From: Caballeronia glathei
GTDB lineage: Bacteria > Pseudomonadota > Gammaproteobacteria > Burkholderiales > Burkholderiaceae
Direction: 5' to 3'
NCBI RefSeq assembly: GCF_000698595.1
Contig: NZ_JFHC01000025.1
Coordinates: 39,089 to 103,088, forward strand
Length of the DNA stretch: 64,000 nucleotides
Shown here: in pieces, positions 30,784 through 39,928 of the stretch
Layout: the number at the start of each line of letters is the position of its first letter
Position numbering within the stretch: the first letter of the stretch is position 1
Notes under the pieces: model-generated
What the model saw: the letters and a program-made list of their open reading frames with translations, nothing else
Databases searched by the model: none
What the model was told of the DNA's origin: nothing
Program-made: the position numbers and the translations under genes

Positions 30784-31926
30784 ATGGCACCTTCGGTCAC
30801 GATTTTTCATAACGTCGTCTGGTCCCGTCACAAGGGCGCGGTGCTCTCCGCGCTGCACAGCATTTCGGGCTCGGGCTCGATCCGCTATTCGATGGTTCAG
30901 ATCGCCGATACCGAGCACGATCGCCTCGGCTTCTCGGAGGTCGACTATTCGTTCCATCGCTACCCGATGAAGAAGCTCTACGACGGCTGCTACGAGGACG
31001 TCCCGACCTGGCGGATGGCGGCGCGCCTCACGTGGGAAGTGCTCAGGACGAAGTGCGATCTGGTCGTGCTGCCGGGCTATCACCGCCCCGAGTACTGGGC
31101 GATGCTCGCGGCCTGCATCGTGACGGGAAAGCGCCGCGCGGTGTTCTGCGACTCGACGGCGCGCGACCGTCCGCGCCGCATGGTGACGTCGATTCCGAAG
31201 CGCCTCTTCTTCTCGTTTTGCGACGGCTATTTCGCGTTCGGCACGCGCAGCCGCGAATATCTGATGTCGCTCGGCGCGAAGCAGGAGAGGATCTTCGTGC
31301 CGTGCCAGGCCGCGGCTTTGCCGCGCTCGTTCTCGCCGCAAGCGGCGTTGCCCGATCGCCTGCATTACCGGCAGGGCAACGCGCCCGTGTTTCTCTTCGT
31401 CGGGCGGCTGTCGGAGGAAAAGGGCATCGGCACGCTGCTCGAAGCGTTCTCGGGCATCACGGAGCGCGTCCCCGATGCGACGCTGCGCATCGTCGGCACC
31501 GGGCCGATGGGCGACGCGCTCAGGCAGAAGGTGGCGGATGCGCGCCTCGGGGCTTCAGTGCATTTTCTCGGCAGCCTGCAGGACGAGCCGCTGTCGCGCG
31601 AATACTTCGGGGCGACGTGCATGGTGCTGCCGAGCGTGCGCGAGCCGTGGGGTCTCGTCACCAACGAGGCCCTCTCCCACGGGTGTCCGGTGATCGTGAG
31701 CGAGAGCTGCGGCTGCGTGCCGGAACTCGTCATCGACGGTGTCACGGGCTATGCGTTTCCCGCGGGCGATGTCGCGAGCCTGCAGCGCACGATGCTGAAA
31801 TCGATCGAGGCGTTCGCCGATACCGCGGGCGCCGCGAAGCGCTGCATGGACGTGATCCAGCGCTTCGATCCGCCGTCGGCCGCGGCGAACATCGCGCGCG
31901 GCTGCGCACTCATGCTGATGGACTGA
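30784..31926 (+). CDS. Family-4 glycosyltransferase
   Basis: 380-residue GT-B enzyme. The acceptor-side half begins VTIFHNVVWSRHKGAVLSAL; the donor-side half has VFLFVGRLSEEKGIGTLLEAF, LRIVGTGPMGDALRQ and the EX7E-type site REPWGLVTNEALSHGCPVIVSE. It starts at the ATG 30784 after fcl. Its last codons and stop lie inside an octanucleotide tandem repeat (31914-31975). It presumably adds one sugar (perhaps fucose, given fcl upstream) to the lipid-linked repeat unit; donor and linkage are not readable from the sequence. Confidence 0.88.
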   Translation: MAPSVTIFHNVVWSRHKGAVLSALHSISGSGSIRYSMVQIADTEHDRLGFSEVDYSFHRYPMKKLYDGCYEDVPTWRMAARLTWEVLRTKCDLVVLPGYHRPEYWAMLAACIVTGKRRAVFCDSTARDRPRRMVTSIPKRLFFSFCDGYFAFGTRSREYLMSLGAKQERIFVPCQAAALPRSFSPQAALPDRLHYRQGNAPVFLFVGRLSEEKGIGTLLEAFSGITERVPDATLRIVGTGPMGDALRQKVADARLGASVHFLGSLQDEPLSREYFGATCMVLPSVREPWGLVTNEALSHGCPVIVSESCGCVPELVIDGVTGYAFPAGDVASLQRTMLKSIEAFADTAGAAKRCMDVIQRFDPPSAAANIARGCALMLMD

Positions 31927-31977
31927 TGGACTGATGGACTGATGGACTGATGGACTGATCGACTTGATGGACTGATG
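31914..31977 (+). repeat. Octanucleotide tandem repeat over the stop codon of a glycosyltransferase gene
   Basis: Five consecutive GACTGATG-type units at 31921-31960 (the last with C for G), a partial one before them, and two more after a one-base slip. The stop codon TGA is in the first full unit, so loss or gain of units would not change the protein. Each unit has an overlapping stop/start (TGATG), giving a chain of ATG-GAC-TGA mini-frames. It could vary by slipped-strand mispairing and change the distance to the next gene. Confidence 0.85.
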
Positions 31978-32109
31978 GATCACTAAAGGGAGGAACAGGA
32001 GGTGCGTTGTGCAGGAGGCCCGAGAGGCGCGACATCGCGCGCGGGCTTGCGCCGGATCGCCTTAAACGATGACGCTTGGCGAAGGCGCGATTGTCGGGCG
32101 AGGGACCAC

Positions 32110-33456
32110 ATGAAAATTCTTATCTACGGGCTTAATTACGCGCCCGAATTGACCGGTACAGGCAAGTACACGGCGGAAATGGCAGAGGCGCTTGCCGGGC
32201 GCGGACATGAGGTGCGAGTGGTATGCGCGCCGCCGTATTACCCGGAATGGAAAGTTGCCGAGGGATTCTCGTCGTGGTCGAGCAGCCGCGAAACGCTGCG
32301 CGGCGTGCGGCTCTGGCGCGCGCCGCTCTGGGTGCCCGAGCGCCCGAGCGGCATGAAGCGCCTCGTGCACCTCGCGTCGTTTGCGGCCGCATCGCTGCCC
32401 TGGCTGATCGCACATGCACTGTGGCGCCCCGATGTCGTGATGACCATCGCGCCAAGCCTGCTCAACGCGCCGGCGGCGCTCGCGCTCAGCTGTCTCACGC
32501 GCGCGCGTTCCTGGCTGCATATCCAGGATTTCGAAGTCGATGCCGCGTTCGATCTGGGCCTGCTCAGGAGCGAGCGTGCAGGGCGCATGGCGCTTGCCGT
32601 CGAACGCTGGCTGATGCAGCACTTCGATATCGTTTCAACGATCTCCGAGAAGATGATGGACCGCGCGCTGAAGAAAGGTGTCGCGGCCACGAACGTGTTC
32701 CATCTGCCGAACTGGGTCGATATCCAGTCGATCTTTCCGCTCGACCGGCCAAGCGCGTTTCGCAGTGAACTCGGCATCGCCGGGGATGCGAAGGTCGTGC
32801 TCTATTCGGGCAACATGGGCGCGAAGCAGGGGCTAGACGTGCTCGCCGATGCGGCTGCATCGATGGCCGCACGCGAGGACATCGTGTTCGTCTTCTGCGG
32901 CAACGGCGCGACGAAGGCCGAACTGCAACAGCGCTGCGCCGCGCTGCCGAATTGCCGCTTCATGTGCCTGCAGCCGGTCGAGCGGCTCAACGAACTGCTC
33001 AATCTCGCGGACATCCACGTGCTGCCGCAACGCGGCGATGTCGCCGATCTCGTGATGCCGTCCAAGCTCACCGGCATGTTCGCGAGCGGCCGTGCGGTGG
33101 TCGCGATGGCGCAGCCGGGCACCGAGCTCTTCGACGCCGTGTCCACGCGCGGCGTGACCGTGCCGCCGGAGAACGCAGAGGCGCTGGCGTCGGCGATCGC
33201 GATGCTCGCGGACGACCCCGGGATGCGCGCCCGCTTCGGTGCCGAGGGACGTTTCTTTGCGGAAGAGCGGTTGTCGCCGGTGGCGGTGTTCAGTCGTCTC
33301 GAAGACAAGCTGATGACGCTGACCGGCGCGCGCGGGCCACAGGTTCAGCCTCAGGCGCCTACGGTCGAAGCGCTCTTGCAGGAAGTCGCGGAGATGCCGT
33401 TCGCGCGGGTGAACGAAAGCGCGGTCGTCGTGCAAGGCGCGGACAAGATCGAGTGA
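32110..33456 (+). CDS. WcaI-like family-4 glycosyltransferase
   Basis: 448 residues. The N-terminus MKILIYGLNYAPELTGTGKYTAEMAEALAGRGHEV matches the WcaI group of colanic acid glycosyltransferases (which add fucose in E. coli). The donor half has VLYSGNMGAKQGLDVLADA, NLADIHVLPQRGDVADLVMPSKLTGMFASGRAV and PENAEALASAI. It has a C-terminal extension of about 45 residues beyond the catalytic domain. It begins 183 bp after the preceding gene, with the octamer repeat in the gap, and ends 47 bp before a strong terminator, so it closes the first rightward operon of the locus. Confidence 0.88.
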   Translation: MKILIYGLNYAPELTGTGKYTAEMAEALAGRGHEVRVVCAPPYYPEWKVAEGFSSWSSSRETLRGVRLWRAPLWVPERPSGMKRLVHLASFAAASLPWLIAHALWRPDVVMTIAPSLLNAPAALALSCLTRARSWLHIQDFEVDAAFDLGLLRSERAGRMALAVERWLMQHFDIVSTISEKMMDRALKKGVAATNVFHLPNWVDIQSIFPLDRPSAFRSELGIAGDAKVVLYSGNMGAKQGLDVLADAAASMAAREDIVFVFCGNGATKAELQQRCAALPNCRFMCLQPVERLNELLNLADIHVLPQRGDVADLVMPSKLTGMFASGRAVVAMAQPGTELFDAVSTRGVTVPPENAEALASAIAMLADDPGMRARFGAEGRFFAEERLSPVAVFSRLEDKLMTLTGARGPQVQPQAPTVEALLQEVAEMPFARVNESAVVVQGADKIE

Positions 33457-33503
33457 CGCCGACCGGCAACCCGCCTCGCTGCTTCTGAAATGCACACGAC
33501 GAA

Positions 33504-33535
33504 AAGGCCGTTCCGGTGAAGACCGGAACGGCCTT
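33504..33535. terminator. Bidirectional intrinsic terminator
   Basis: Perfect 14-bp stem AAGGCCGTTCCGGT with the complementary arm at 33522-33535 and a GAAG tetraloop. It is followed by GTTT on the + strand and by a TTTT run on the - strand. It lies between the convergent WcaI-like gene and the small secreted-protein gene. Confidence 0.85.
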
Positions 33536-33558
33536 GTTTCATGGTGCAACGCGTTGCG

Positions 33559-34041
33559 CTACCACGGCGACTTGTAGATTTCCCTCGCGCGCGCGGGCGC
33601 GGGCGGCTTGGCGCCGGCGGGCGGCCGGTACAACGCCGCGGCGGCGCCCTCGGGCGACATCGCCTGTGCATTGCGATTGCGCGCGAGCGGACGAAGCTGG
33701 ACCGCGCCGCCGGGAATCCGGTCGACGCCGTCCTGCTGTGCGAGCAGCTTGTCAGTGGGCGTCGTGCCGCGCGCTGTCTGCGCATTCGTGACGGGTCCGC
33801 GCTGTCCGCCCTTGCCGTCCACCGGCGAACCGTACGGATCGGTGTAGGTCTTCGGGCTGCCGAGCAGATCGAGCTCGGTCGCGTTGCCGCCCGCCTGGCC
33901 GCTTGCGACCGCGTCCGCGAGCGTGGCCGCATGTGCGCGCGGTGAAACCGCGAGCGCTGCGCAGGCGCAGAGCGCGCAGACAGCGGTGATGGCAGCGGTT
34001 CTGTCGAGCGGGAGCGGCGTTGAACGGATCGCGCGTTTCAT
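33559..34041 (-). CDS. Small secreted protein of unknown function
   Basis: 160 residues from the ATG at 34041. A basic N-terminus is followed by a hydrophobic run (AITAVCALCACAALAV) and a signal-peptidase site near PRAHA, leaving a mature protein of about 120 residues. The mature part is rich in Gly, Pro, Ala and Gln, with low sequence complexity (GSPVDGKGGQRGPVTNAQ; YRPPAGAKPPAPARA), and has no Cys. It is not recognised as any family. It is a single leftward gene within the exopolysaccharide locus, closed by the terminator at 33504. A periplasmic or matrix role is possible but purely inferred from location. Confidence 0.65.
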   Translation of the reverse strand: MKRAIRSTPLPLDRTAAITAVCALCACAALAVSPRAHAATLADAVASGQAGGNATELDLLGSPKTYTDPYGSPVDGKGGQRGPVTNAQTARGTTPTDKLLAQQDGVDRIPGGAVQLRPLARNRNAQAMSPEGAAAALYRPPAGAKPPAPARAREIYKSPW

Positions 34042-34480
34042 GGTGTCTCCAGTGCGTCCCGAGGGAACGTGACGGTGGATGGGCGTGCCCGCTTCAGTGC
34101 GTCGGCGCACGCGTTCGATGCTGCCGCGCATACATGAAAACAGCATATTCCGCGTGCCCGCCCGCTAACGCCAAAAGGCTTTCCCGAGCGGCCATTCGTG
34201 CTGTAGCGCACGCGGGCTTGCGCACGCTTGAACCATAATCGATTCACCAAAGGTAATTTCAAATGACCAATGAGAGGCGCCCCGTTCGCGGCATCGAGCG
34301 CCCCTTCGATCACGGGACTCATCGCATCGGCAGCGCGCGGCAATGCCCGTTTCGGCATGTGTCGCGGGCAGCGGCATCAACGCGGGGATCGGTCAAATGG
34401 ACAGGGCGGTTGAAGGGAGTTGCGAGGATTGCGTCGGCCATGACGGTGCGGGCGCAAGCCTGCCGCACCGTACGGAGTCA
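34042..34480. promoter_or_regulatory. Divergent intergenic region, secreted protein / WcaF-like acetyltransferase
   Basis: 439 bp holding the two opposite promoters. A short AT-rich patch lies at about 34225-34265 (TTGAACCATAAT region). No inverted repeat, RNA gene or confident -35/-10 pair was identified. Confidence 0.4.
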
Positions 34481-35035
34481 ATGGCGGGCAGGGTGATCGA
34501 TCTCGCGAAGGCGGGTCCGGGAAACTACGTGGCGAAGCGCGGCTTCGCCATCGAGCTTGCATGGTTCTTCGTCGAGGCGTGCGTCATCAACAACAAGCTG
34601 ATGCCCGTGTCGTCGATCCGCGTCGCGCTCCTGCGCGCCTTCGGCGCGCGCATCGGCCAACACTGCCGCATGCCGCATCCCGTTCGCGTGAAGGCGCCGT
34701 GGAATCTCGAAGTCGGCGACAACTGCTGGTTCGGCGTCGATGCATGGATCTACAACCAGACGACGATTCGCATCGGCTCCAACGTTTGCGTCTCGCAAGG
34801 CGCGTTTCTCACCACGGGATCGCACGATGCCGCAGGCAACATGGACCTGCGCGTCGCACCGATCGTGATCGAGGACGGCGTGTGGATCACCTCGAAATGC
34901 GTGGTGCAGATGGGCGTGACGATCGGGCGCTCGGCCCTCGTCACGCCGCTGTCGGTCGTGCATCGCTCGCTCGCGCCGGAAGGCGTGTACGGCGGGAATC
35001 CGGCGCGCTTCATCAAGAAGCGCTTTCCCACATGA
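34481..35035 (+). CDS. WcaF-like serine O-acetyltransferase (left-handed beta-helix)
   Basis: 184 residues, the length of WcaF. The ATG at 34481 has GGAG 5 bases upstream and is preferred over an in-frame one 46 codons earlier. The protein has hexapeptide-repeat structure (IGQHCRMPHPVRVKAPWNLEVGDNCWFGVDAWIYNQTTIRIGSNVCVS in segments), the catalytic His in TTGSHDAAG, and a closing VYGGNPARFIKKRF typical of this acetyltransferase group. It probably puts acetyl from acetyl-CoA on a fucose or other residue of the repeat unit in the cytosol. It is upstream of the GMC oxidoreductase gene on the same strand. Confidence 0.88.
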   Translation: MAGRVIDLAKAGPGNYVAKRGFAIELAWFFVEACVINNKLMPVSSIRVALLRAFGARIGQHCRMPHPVRVKAPWNLEVGDNCWFGVDAWIYNQTTIRIGSNVCVSQGAFLTTGSHDAAGNMDLRVAPIVIEDGVWITSKCVVQMGVTIGRSALVTPLSVVHRSLAPEGVYGGNPARFIKKRFPT

Positions 35036-35350
35036 GTCGTGCGGCGCGGGCGTCGTCCGATGCCCGCGGCGATCGGTCCGGCCCGCGTGCCGGCCGCAGG
35101 TTCCGGTTCAGACATCACGGGAGGCATTGAAGAACGTTCCCGCTGCCGCGCGCGCAGCCACGGGCTGGCATTGCGCGTCGAGACTAGCGGGTGAGGTCGG
35201 CCGAATCCTGCACGGGCGTTGCGGCAGCATGCGCCGGCATGGCGAGCGAGGTCCGCCAGGCAGGAGCGGCGATTGAATGGCGATTCACGACGGCGAATGG
35301 TTCGATCGATGAACCTCGGGCGCCGACGAGCACGAGAGAGGGAACGGGGC
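35036..35350. other. Intergenic stretch upstream of the GMC oxidoreductase gene
   Basis: 315 bp between two genes of the same strand. Nothing specific is seen: no hairpin with a T-run, no repeat, and no coding frame with a ribosome site. Confidence 0.4.
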
Positions 35351-37084
35351 ATGTTCATCGACAGCCGGAATGTAGAAGAGCGGGCAGTCATAGAGACCAC
35401 GGTTTGCATCATTGGCGCGGGCGTTGCGGGAATCACGCTCGCACTCGAACTGGAGCGGCAGGGCATCGCGGCATGCGTGCTGGAAAGCGGCGGATACAAG
35501 GCCGACGACGAGACGCGCGACCTGTATCGCGGGGAAAACGTCGGCGTGCCGTACGAGTTCGCCGACGGCTGCCGCAGCCGGTTTCTCGGCGGCAGCAGCA
35601 ACTGCTGGGGCGGCTGGTGCCGTCCGCTCGATCCGTGGGACTTCGAGAAGCGCGACTGGGTGAAGGACAGCGGCTGGCCCTTCGGCCTCGACGAACTGCG
35701 CCCGTACTATGCGCGCACGCACAAGTGGCTGAGGCTCGGCGAGAACAACTTCGACCCCGCGTACTGGGAATCGGCGATTCATCGCGAGGACGTGAAGCGG
35801 CATCCGTTTCCGAGCGGCAAGGTGCGCGACACGATTTCGCAGTTCAGCACGCCGGTGCGCTTTGGCAAGGTGTATCGCGAGCAACTGGTGAAAGCGCGGC
35901 ACGTGCGCGTCTTTCTGCACGCGAATGCGCTCGACATCGGCACCGACAGCGAAGCGAAGACCGTCACCGAAATCGACGTGGGCACGCTCAGCGGGCGCCG
36001 CTTCACGGTCAAGGCAAGCCTCTTCGTGCTCGCGACGGGCGGCATCGAGAACGCGCGCCTCCTGCTCGCGTCGAACCGGGTGCAGGCGGCGGGGCTTGGC
36101 AACGGCAACGATCTGGTGGGCCGCTATTTCATGGACCATCCGCGCATCATGTCGGGCAGGGTCGAGTTCAGGAAGGCATGGACGCACAACAAGCTCTACG
36201 ACATCAAGTATCACTATCAGAACACGGCGGTCGCGGCGCACGGCACCTACATCTCGTCGCAGTTCGCGCTGACGAAGGACGTGCTCGAGCGCGAGAAGCT
36301 GCTGAACGCGAGGGCGTGGTTCTATTCGGTCTTTCGCGGCGAGAACACCGCGGGTTCCGAGGCGCTGATCCGCTGCAAGCAGGCGCTCCTGAAGAAGGAC
36401 CAGCCTGGCTGGAACTTCGCATCCGACGTGCTGACCATGATGACGCATCCCGTCGACACGGCATGCTTCGGCCTCGCGCGCATGCTGCAGCCGCGTCCGC
36501 TCATCACGGAGGTGAAGATCCAGACCATCGTGGAGGCGGAGCCCAACCGCGACAGCCGCGTCACGCTGTCGGAACAGAAGGACCGGCTCGGGCTCAATCG
36601 CGTGAAGGTGGACTGGCAGGTCACCGATCTCGTCAAGCGCACGTTCGATCGCACGGTCGAATTGATCGCCGACGAACTCAGACGCGGCGGCGTGGCCGAC
36701 GTGACGCTCGACGAGCCGCTCGAAGGCAGGCCGTGGCCCGCGCAGCTCGAAGGCACGTGGCATCACATGGGCACGACGCGCATGCACGATTCACCGAAGG
36801 AAGGCGTCGTCGACAGGAACTGCAAGGTGCACGGCATCGGCAATTTCTATATCGCCGGGAGTTCGGTGTTTCCGACGGTCGGCGCGAACTTCCCGACCAT
36901 CACGATCACCGCGCTCACGCTGAGGCTTGCCGAACATCTCGTACGCTCGCTCAAGGGCGCGAACGTGCCGGATGCAGTGAGCGAAGCTGAAGACGCGACC
37001 GTGCCGCAGGAAGAGGCGCTGCCGTTCGCCGCATCGGCGTTGCAGATGCCCGGCGACCTCGCGTTGCGGATGCAGAAGGACTAG
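35351..37084 (+). CDS. GMC-family FAD-dependent oxidoreductase
   Basis: 577 residues. The N-terminal FAD motif is CIIGAGVAGITLALELERQGIAACVLESGG (from about residue 18), followed by RFLGGSSNCWGGWC, an internal VLATGGIENARLLL, and a C-terminal catalytic domain with GTWHHMGTTRMHDSPKEGVVDRNC and VFPTVGANFPTITI, which carry the His and Asn expected in the active site. There is no signal peptide, so it should act in the cytosol. Such enzymes oxidise alcohols, including sugar hydroxyls. Its place among glycosyltransferases and polymerase suggests it modifies a nucleotide sugar or lipid-linked sugar of the repeat unit; that is inference. The ATG at 35351 has GAGGGAA upstream. Confidence 0.88.
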   Translation: MFIDSRNVEERAVIETTVCIIGAGVAGITLALELERQGIAACVLESGGYKADDETRDLYRGENVGVPYEFADGCRSRFLGGSSNCWGGWCRPLDPWDFEKRDWVKDSGWPFGLDELRPYYARTHKWLRLGENNFDPAYWESAIHREDVKRHPFPSGKVRDTISQFSTPVRFGKVYREQLVKARHVRVFLHANALDIGTDSEAKTVTEIDVGTLSGRRFTVKASLFVLATGGIENARLLLASNRVQAAGLGNGNDLVGRYFMDHPRIMSGRVEFRKAWTHNKLYDIKYHYQNTAVAAHGTYISSQFALTKDVLEREKLLNARAWFYSVFRGENTAGSEALIRCKQALLKKDQPGWNFASDVLTMMTHPVDTACFGLARMLQPRPLITEVKIQTIVEAEPNRDSRVTLSEQKDRLGLNRVKVDWQVTDLVKRTFDRTVELIADELRRGGVADVTLDEPLEGRPWPAQLEGTWHHMGTTRMHDSPKEGVVDRNCKVHGIGNFYIAGSSVFPTVGANFPTITITALTLRLAEHLVRSLKGANVPDAVSEAEDATVPQEEALPFAASALQMPGDLALRMQKD

Positions 37085-37132
37085 GCAGTACGGGACACCC
37101 GCCGCAGGCTGAATCGCGCGGCGGGTCGTTCT

Positions 37133-38338
37133 TCAGCGCTCGAGCGAAGCCGCTTGCACGGGCGCGCCGAATGCGTCGTCGCGATGGCGCGCGCCCGCGC
37201 GCAGCACGCGCACGAGATCCCTCGACATCGCATCGACCGTGAAGCGCTGCGTGAACGTGGCGAGCGCCTGCGCACGCATCGCGGCGGCGGCAGCGGGCTC
37301 CATGCACAGCCAGCGATGCAGCATGCAGGCGGTGCCGTCGACGGTATCCGTTTCCACGATGCCCGCGCCGTCCGCCCTGACTTCGCGCCAGATGTTCACC
37401 TTGTCGGAAATGAGCACCGGCAGCGCGCAGCCTAGCGCCTCCGCCACCGCGATGCCGAAGTTCTCCTGATGCGACGGCAGCGCGAACGCATCGCTTGCAT
37501 GGAACGCGCCCCACTTCAGGTCGCCCGTGAGCATGCCGGTCCACGTGACGCGATCCGCAATGCCGAGCGCGGCCGCGAGCGCGCGCAGCTGCGCGCCCCA
37601 TTCGCCGCCGTCCGGTCCCGCCATCACGAGATGCGCCCTTGCGTCGATGTCGCGCACGGCGGCGAACGCCTCGAGCAGCAGGTCGCATCCTTTCTTCTCG
37701 TGGATGCGGCCGAGAAAGAGGATCAGGCGCTTGTCGGCGAGTTGCGGATGGGCGGCGAAAAACAGCGCGCGCAGGCGCGCGCGATCCGTGGGCGGCGGCT
37801 GGGTGCCGAACGCCACGACTTCCTCGTTCGCGCGATAGAGCCTGAACGACTGGCGCGCGAGCACGCGCTCCTCCTCCGCGGTGAAGAGGACCCGCTCGGC
37901 GTCGCGCAGCACGCGGTATTCGGCCCACGGCCAGTAGAGGCATTTCTTCAGGTGCTTGAGCGGATAGGTTCGCTTGAACCACGGATCGAGCATGCCGTGC
38001 GGAAACACGTAGTAGGGCACGCCGGTGCCGCGCAGCGCCTTCCATGCGCCGAAGCTGTGGTATTGCCACAGGCCGTTGACGATCACGGCATCGAACTGGC
38101 TCGCGTGATCGCGAAGCCAGGGAACGAGGCGCGGGCAGAGGCCGTAGTTGCCGCTCGAGGGCCCGAGCGCGTGCAGCTTCAGGGGGAACGCGTCGAGCCA
38201 GGGCGCCAACGGGTCGTCGAGCGTGGCGACTTCGACTTCGTGGCCCGTCGATGCGAGGCTGATGCCGCTTTGCCGGACGCCTTCGGTCGGGCCGCCGGCG
38301 CGCGGGTCGATGGTCGACAGCAAATGGAGGATCTTCAT
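37133..38338 (-). CDS. Family-4 glycosyltransferase
   Basis: 401-residue GT-B enzyme. The ATG at 38338 gives the standard opening MKILHLLSTIDPRAGGPTEGVRQ. The donor half has LILFLGRIHEKKGCDLLLEAF, HLVMAGPDGGEWGAQL and an EX7E-type site HQENFGIAVAEALGCALPVLISDKVN, as in WbaZ/WcaC-like transferases. It is leftward, 117 bp downstream of the polymerase gene, with which it probably shares a transcript. It converges on the GMC oxidoreductase gene with 48 bp between stops. It should add one sugar in the repeat unit; donor unknown. Confidence 0.88.
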   Translation of the reverse strand: MKILHLLSTIDPRAGGPTEGVRQSGISLASTGHEVEVATLDDPLAPWLDAFPLKLHALGPSSGNYGLCPRLVPWLRDHASQFDAVIVNGLWQYHSFGAWKALRGTGVPYYVFPHGMLDPWFKRTYPLKHLKKCLYWPWAEYRVLRDAERVLFTAEEERVLARQSFRLYRANEEVVAFGTQPPPTDRARLRALFFAAHPQLADKRLILFLGRIHEKKGCDLLLEAFAAVRDIDARAHLVMAGPDGGEWGAQLRALAAALGIADRVTWTGMLTGDLKWGAFHASDAFALPSHQENFGIAVAEALGCALPVLISDKVNIWREVRADGAGIVETDTVDGTACMLHRWLCMEPAAAAAMRAQALATFTQRFTVDAMSRDLVRVLRAGARHRDDAFGAPVQAASLER

Positions 38339-38455
38339 GGGCTTCGCCGGTTGGTCCTTGCCCGCACCTTGCCTTTCACAGGAGGCGCGGAACATCGAAA
38401 ACGTTCAGGGCACCCTGGCGCGGGAGCGCGGGCGCCTGACAACAGCCGCCAGTCG

Positions 38456-39928
38456 TCACGCGGGCGGCGCGATCGTGCTCGCGCCGCCGGGCGGCTCGCC
38501 GCGCTCATCCTCGTGTTCATGTTGCCTGAGGCGCGGCGCCGCAGCGCCCGCATACGACGGCGGCAGCATCTCCCGCGGCTCCTCGTACGGCCAGCTTCCC
38601 TGTGGCGCCGCGCCGTAGACGGGTCCATGCATGGCGGCGTTCGCCGCCGTGCGCATGCGCATCGCGTGGGCGATGCGCGAGAAGCTCGCGACCAGCAACC
38701 CGAGCGCGATGCCGAACACGAGGCCCGAAAAGCGGTTGCCGAGCGGATTGCCGCCGACCGACGTCGCGGGCAACGCCGCGAGCACCATCAGCGCGCGGCC
38801 GAGCACGGGGAGGAACAGCACGTCGGGTGCGCGGCGCCGCCACGCGCGATAGGCCATCGCGCCGCGATACAGCGCCCAGAGCACGGCGGCCGGCAGGCCG
38901 ATCCCGAACAGCACGCCGCCCGCGAAGAACTGATAGACCCAGAAGTTGTGACCTGCTGCCCATTCCTTGATCGCGTAGAAATCCTTCGCCGTCATCTGCC
39001 CCGCAAGATACGGCAGATACGCGGGCGAATAGTGGTAGTTGTGGCCGTAGCCCTTGCCCGCGAGAAGCGAGACCGCCGACGACGTGGTCTGGTCGTACTG
39101 GTCTTTCATTTCGGCGAGGCGGGTGATCGTGGTCGGATCGCGTCCCGACGTGGTTTCCGTCGACGCGAAAATGCGCTGCGCCCAGTGCTCCGCGACGCTC
39201 GGGAAGAACGCGGCCGACGCGAAGGCCATCGCGCCGAGCAGCACGCCGATCATCGCCGCGCGCGCGCCCGCCTTGAGCATGTGCCTGAGGGACGGCGAAG
39301 CGATCCAGGTCGCGAACACGAACAGCAGCACGGTGCCGACGAGCAGGCTTCGCGTGACGCTCAGCAGTTCGATGACGATGGTCGCGAGAAAGAGCGCGAC
39401 GGTGAACTTCGTCATGCGCTTGGCGACCACGAACTCGTGCAGCAGCAATCCCTGCAGGCACAGGAACGTGACGGAGACGATCCTGAAGCGCACGTTTTCG
39501 AGTCCCCCGCCCGTCGCCATGCCGTACGCGAAGCTGAATACGAGCGACACCACCATCGACCAGAACATCACCTTCTCGATCTGCTCGACGCGCTCCTGAT
39601 TCCACGGATGGCAGCCGACGAAGTAGCCGAGCAGAAGCAGCAGGAAGGGCAGGAGCACGCGCAGGTAATTGCCGATGTCGTTGCCCTGCAGGAGTTGCGT
39701 GACCGCGCTGCCGGCGATGGTGAGCATGAGCGCCGCCGTGACGAAGCGGCGCAGCCGCGAGCGGCGCGTAATGCGCGGCGCAAGCAGCACGAGTACGAGC
39801 CCCGCGGCCACCGAGGGCAGCACGAGCAGGATCTGGATGACCTTGCTCCCCGTTTCCCCGCCCTTGTAGTCGAACGCGAGGGGAAGCAGGAACATCCAGA
39901 TCCAGAACAGGGCGTACTTGTTGCGCAT
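38456..39928 (-). CDS. wzy: O-antigen/exopolysaccharide polymerase (Wzy-like)
   Basis: 490-residue membrane protein with about 11 hydrophobic segments and a long periplasmic loop between about residues 250 and 330 (RIFASTETTSGRDPTTITRLAEMKDQ to AAGHNFWVYQFFAGGVLFG). The loop followed by 'GHNFW.YQ...G' is the pattern of the Wzy_C/O-antigen ligase family, where the His-Asn pair is conserved. The C-terminal 70 residues are cytosolic, rich in Pro and Ala. Being inside an EPS locus with its own Wzx and Wzc, it is called a polymerase rather than an LPS ligase. It is the only such gene in the window. Confidence 0.85.
   Translation of the reverse strand: MRNKYALFWIWMFLLPLAFDYKGGETGSKVIQILLVLPSVAAGLVLVLLAPRITRRSRLRRFVTAALMLTIAGSAVTQLLQGNDIGNYLRVLLPFLLLLLGYFVGCHPWNQERVEQIEKVMFWSMVVSLVFSFAYGMATGGGLENVRFRIVSVTFLCLQGLLLHEFVVAKRMTKFTVALFLATIVIELLSVTRSLLVGTVLLFVFATWIASPSLRHMLKAGARAAMIGVLLGAMAFASAAFFPSVAEHWAQRIFASTETTSGRDPTTITRLAEMKDQYDQTTSSAVSLLAGKGYGHNYHYSPAYLPYLAGQMTAKDFYAIKEWAAGHNFWVYQFFAGGVLFGIGLPAAVLWALYRGAMAYRAWRRRAPDVLFLPVLGRALMVLAALPATSVGGNPLGNRFSGLVFGIALGLLVASFSRIAHAMRMRTAANAAMHGPVYGAAPQGSWPYEEPREMLPPSYAGAAAPRLRQHEHEDERGEPPGGASTIAPPA

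Noticed and set aside
26391..30800. A 1469-codon open frame on the - strand, opposite wzc, gmd and fcl
   Set aside because: It is a shadow of codon bias in high-GC DNA: Arg/His/Ala/Val-rich translation with no family motifs, and the + strand has three clearly recognised genes.
31914..31977. Octamer repeat as an on/off phase-variation switch of the glycosyltransferase
   Set aside because: The stop codon is in the first full unit, so unit number does not change the reading frame of the protein. Only an effect on the intergenic RNA remains possible.
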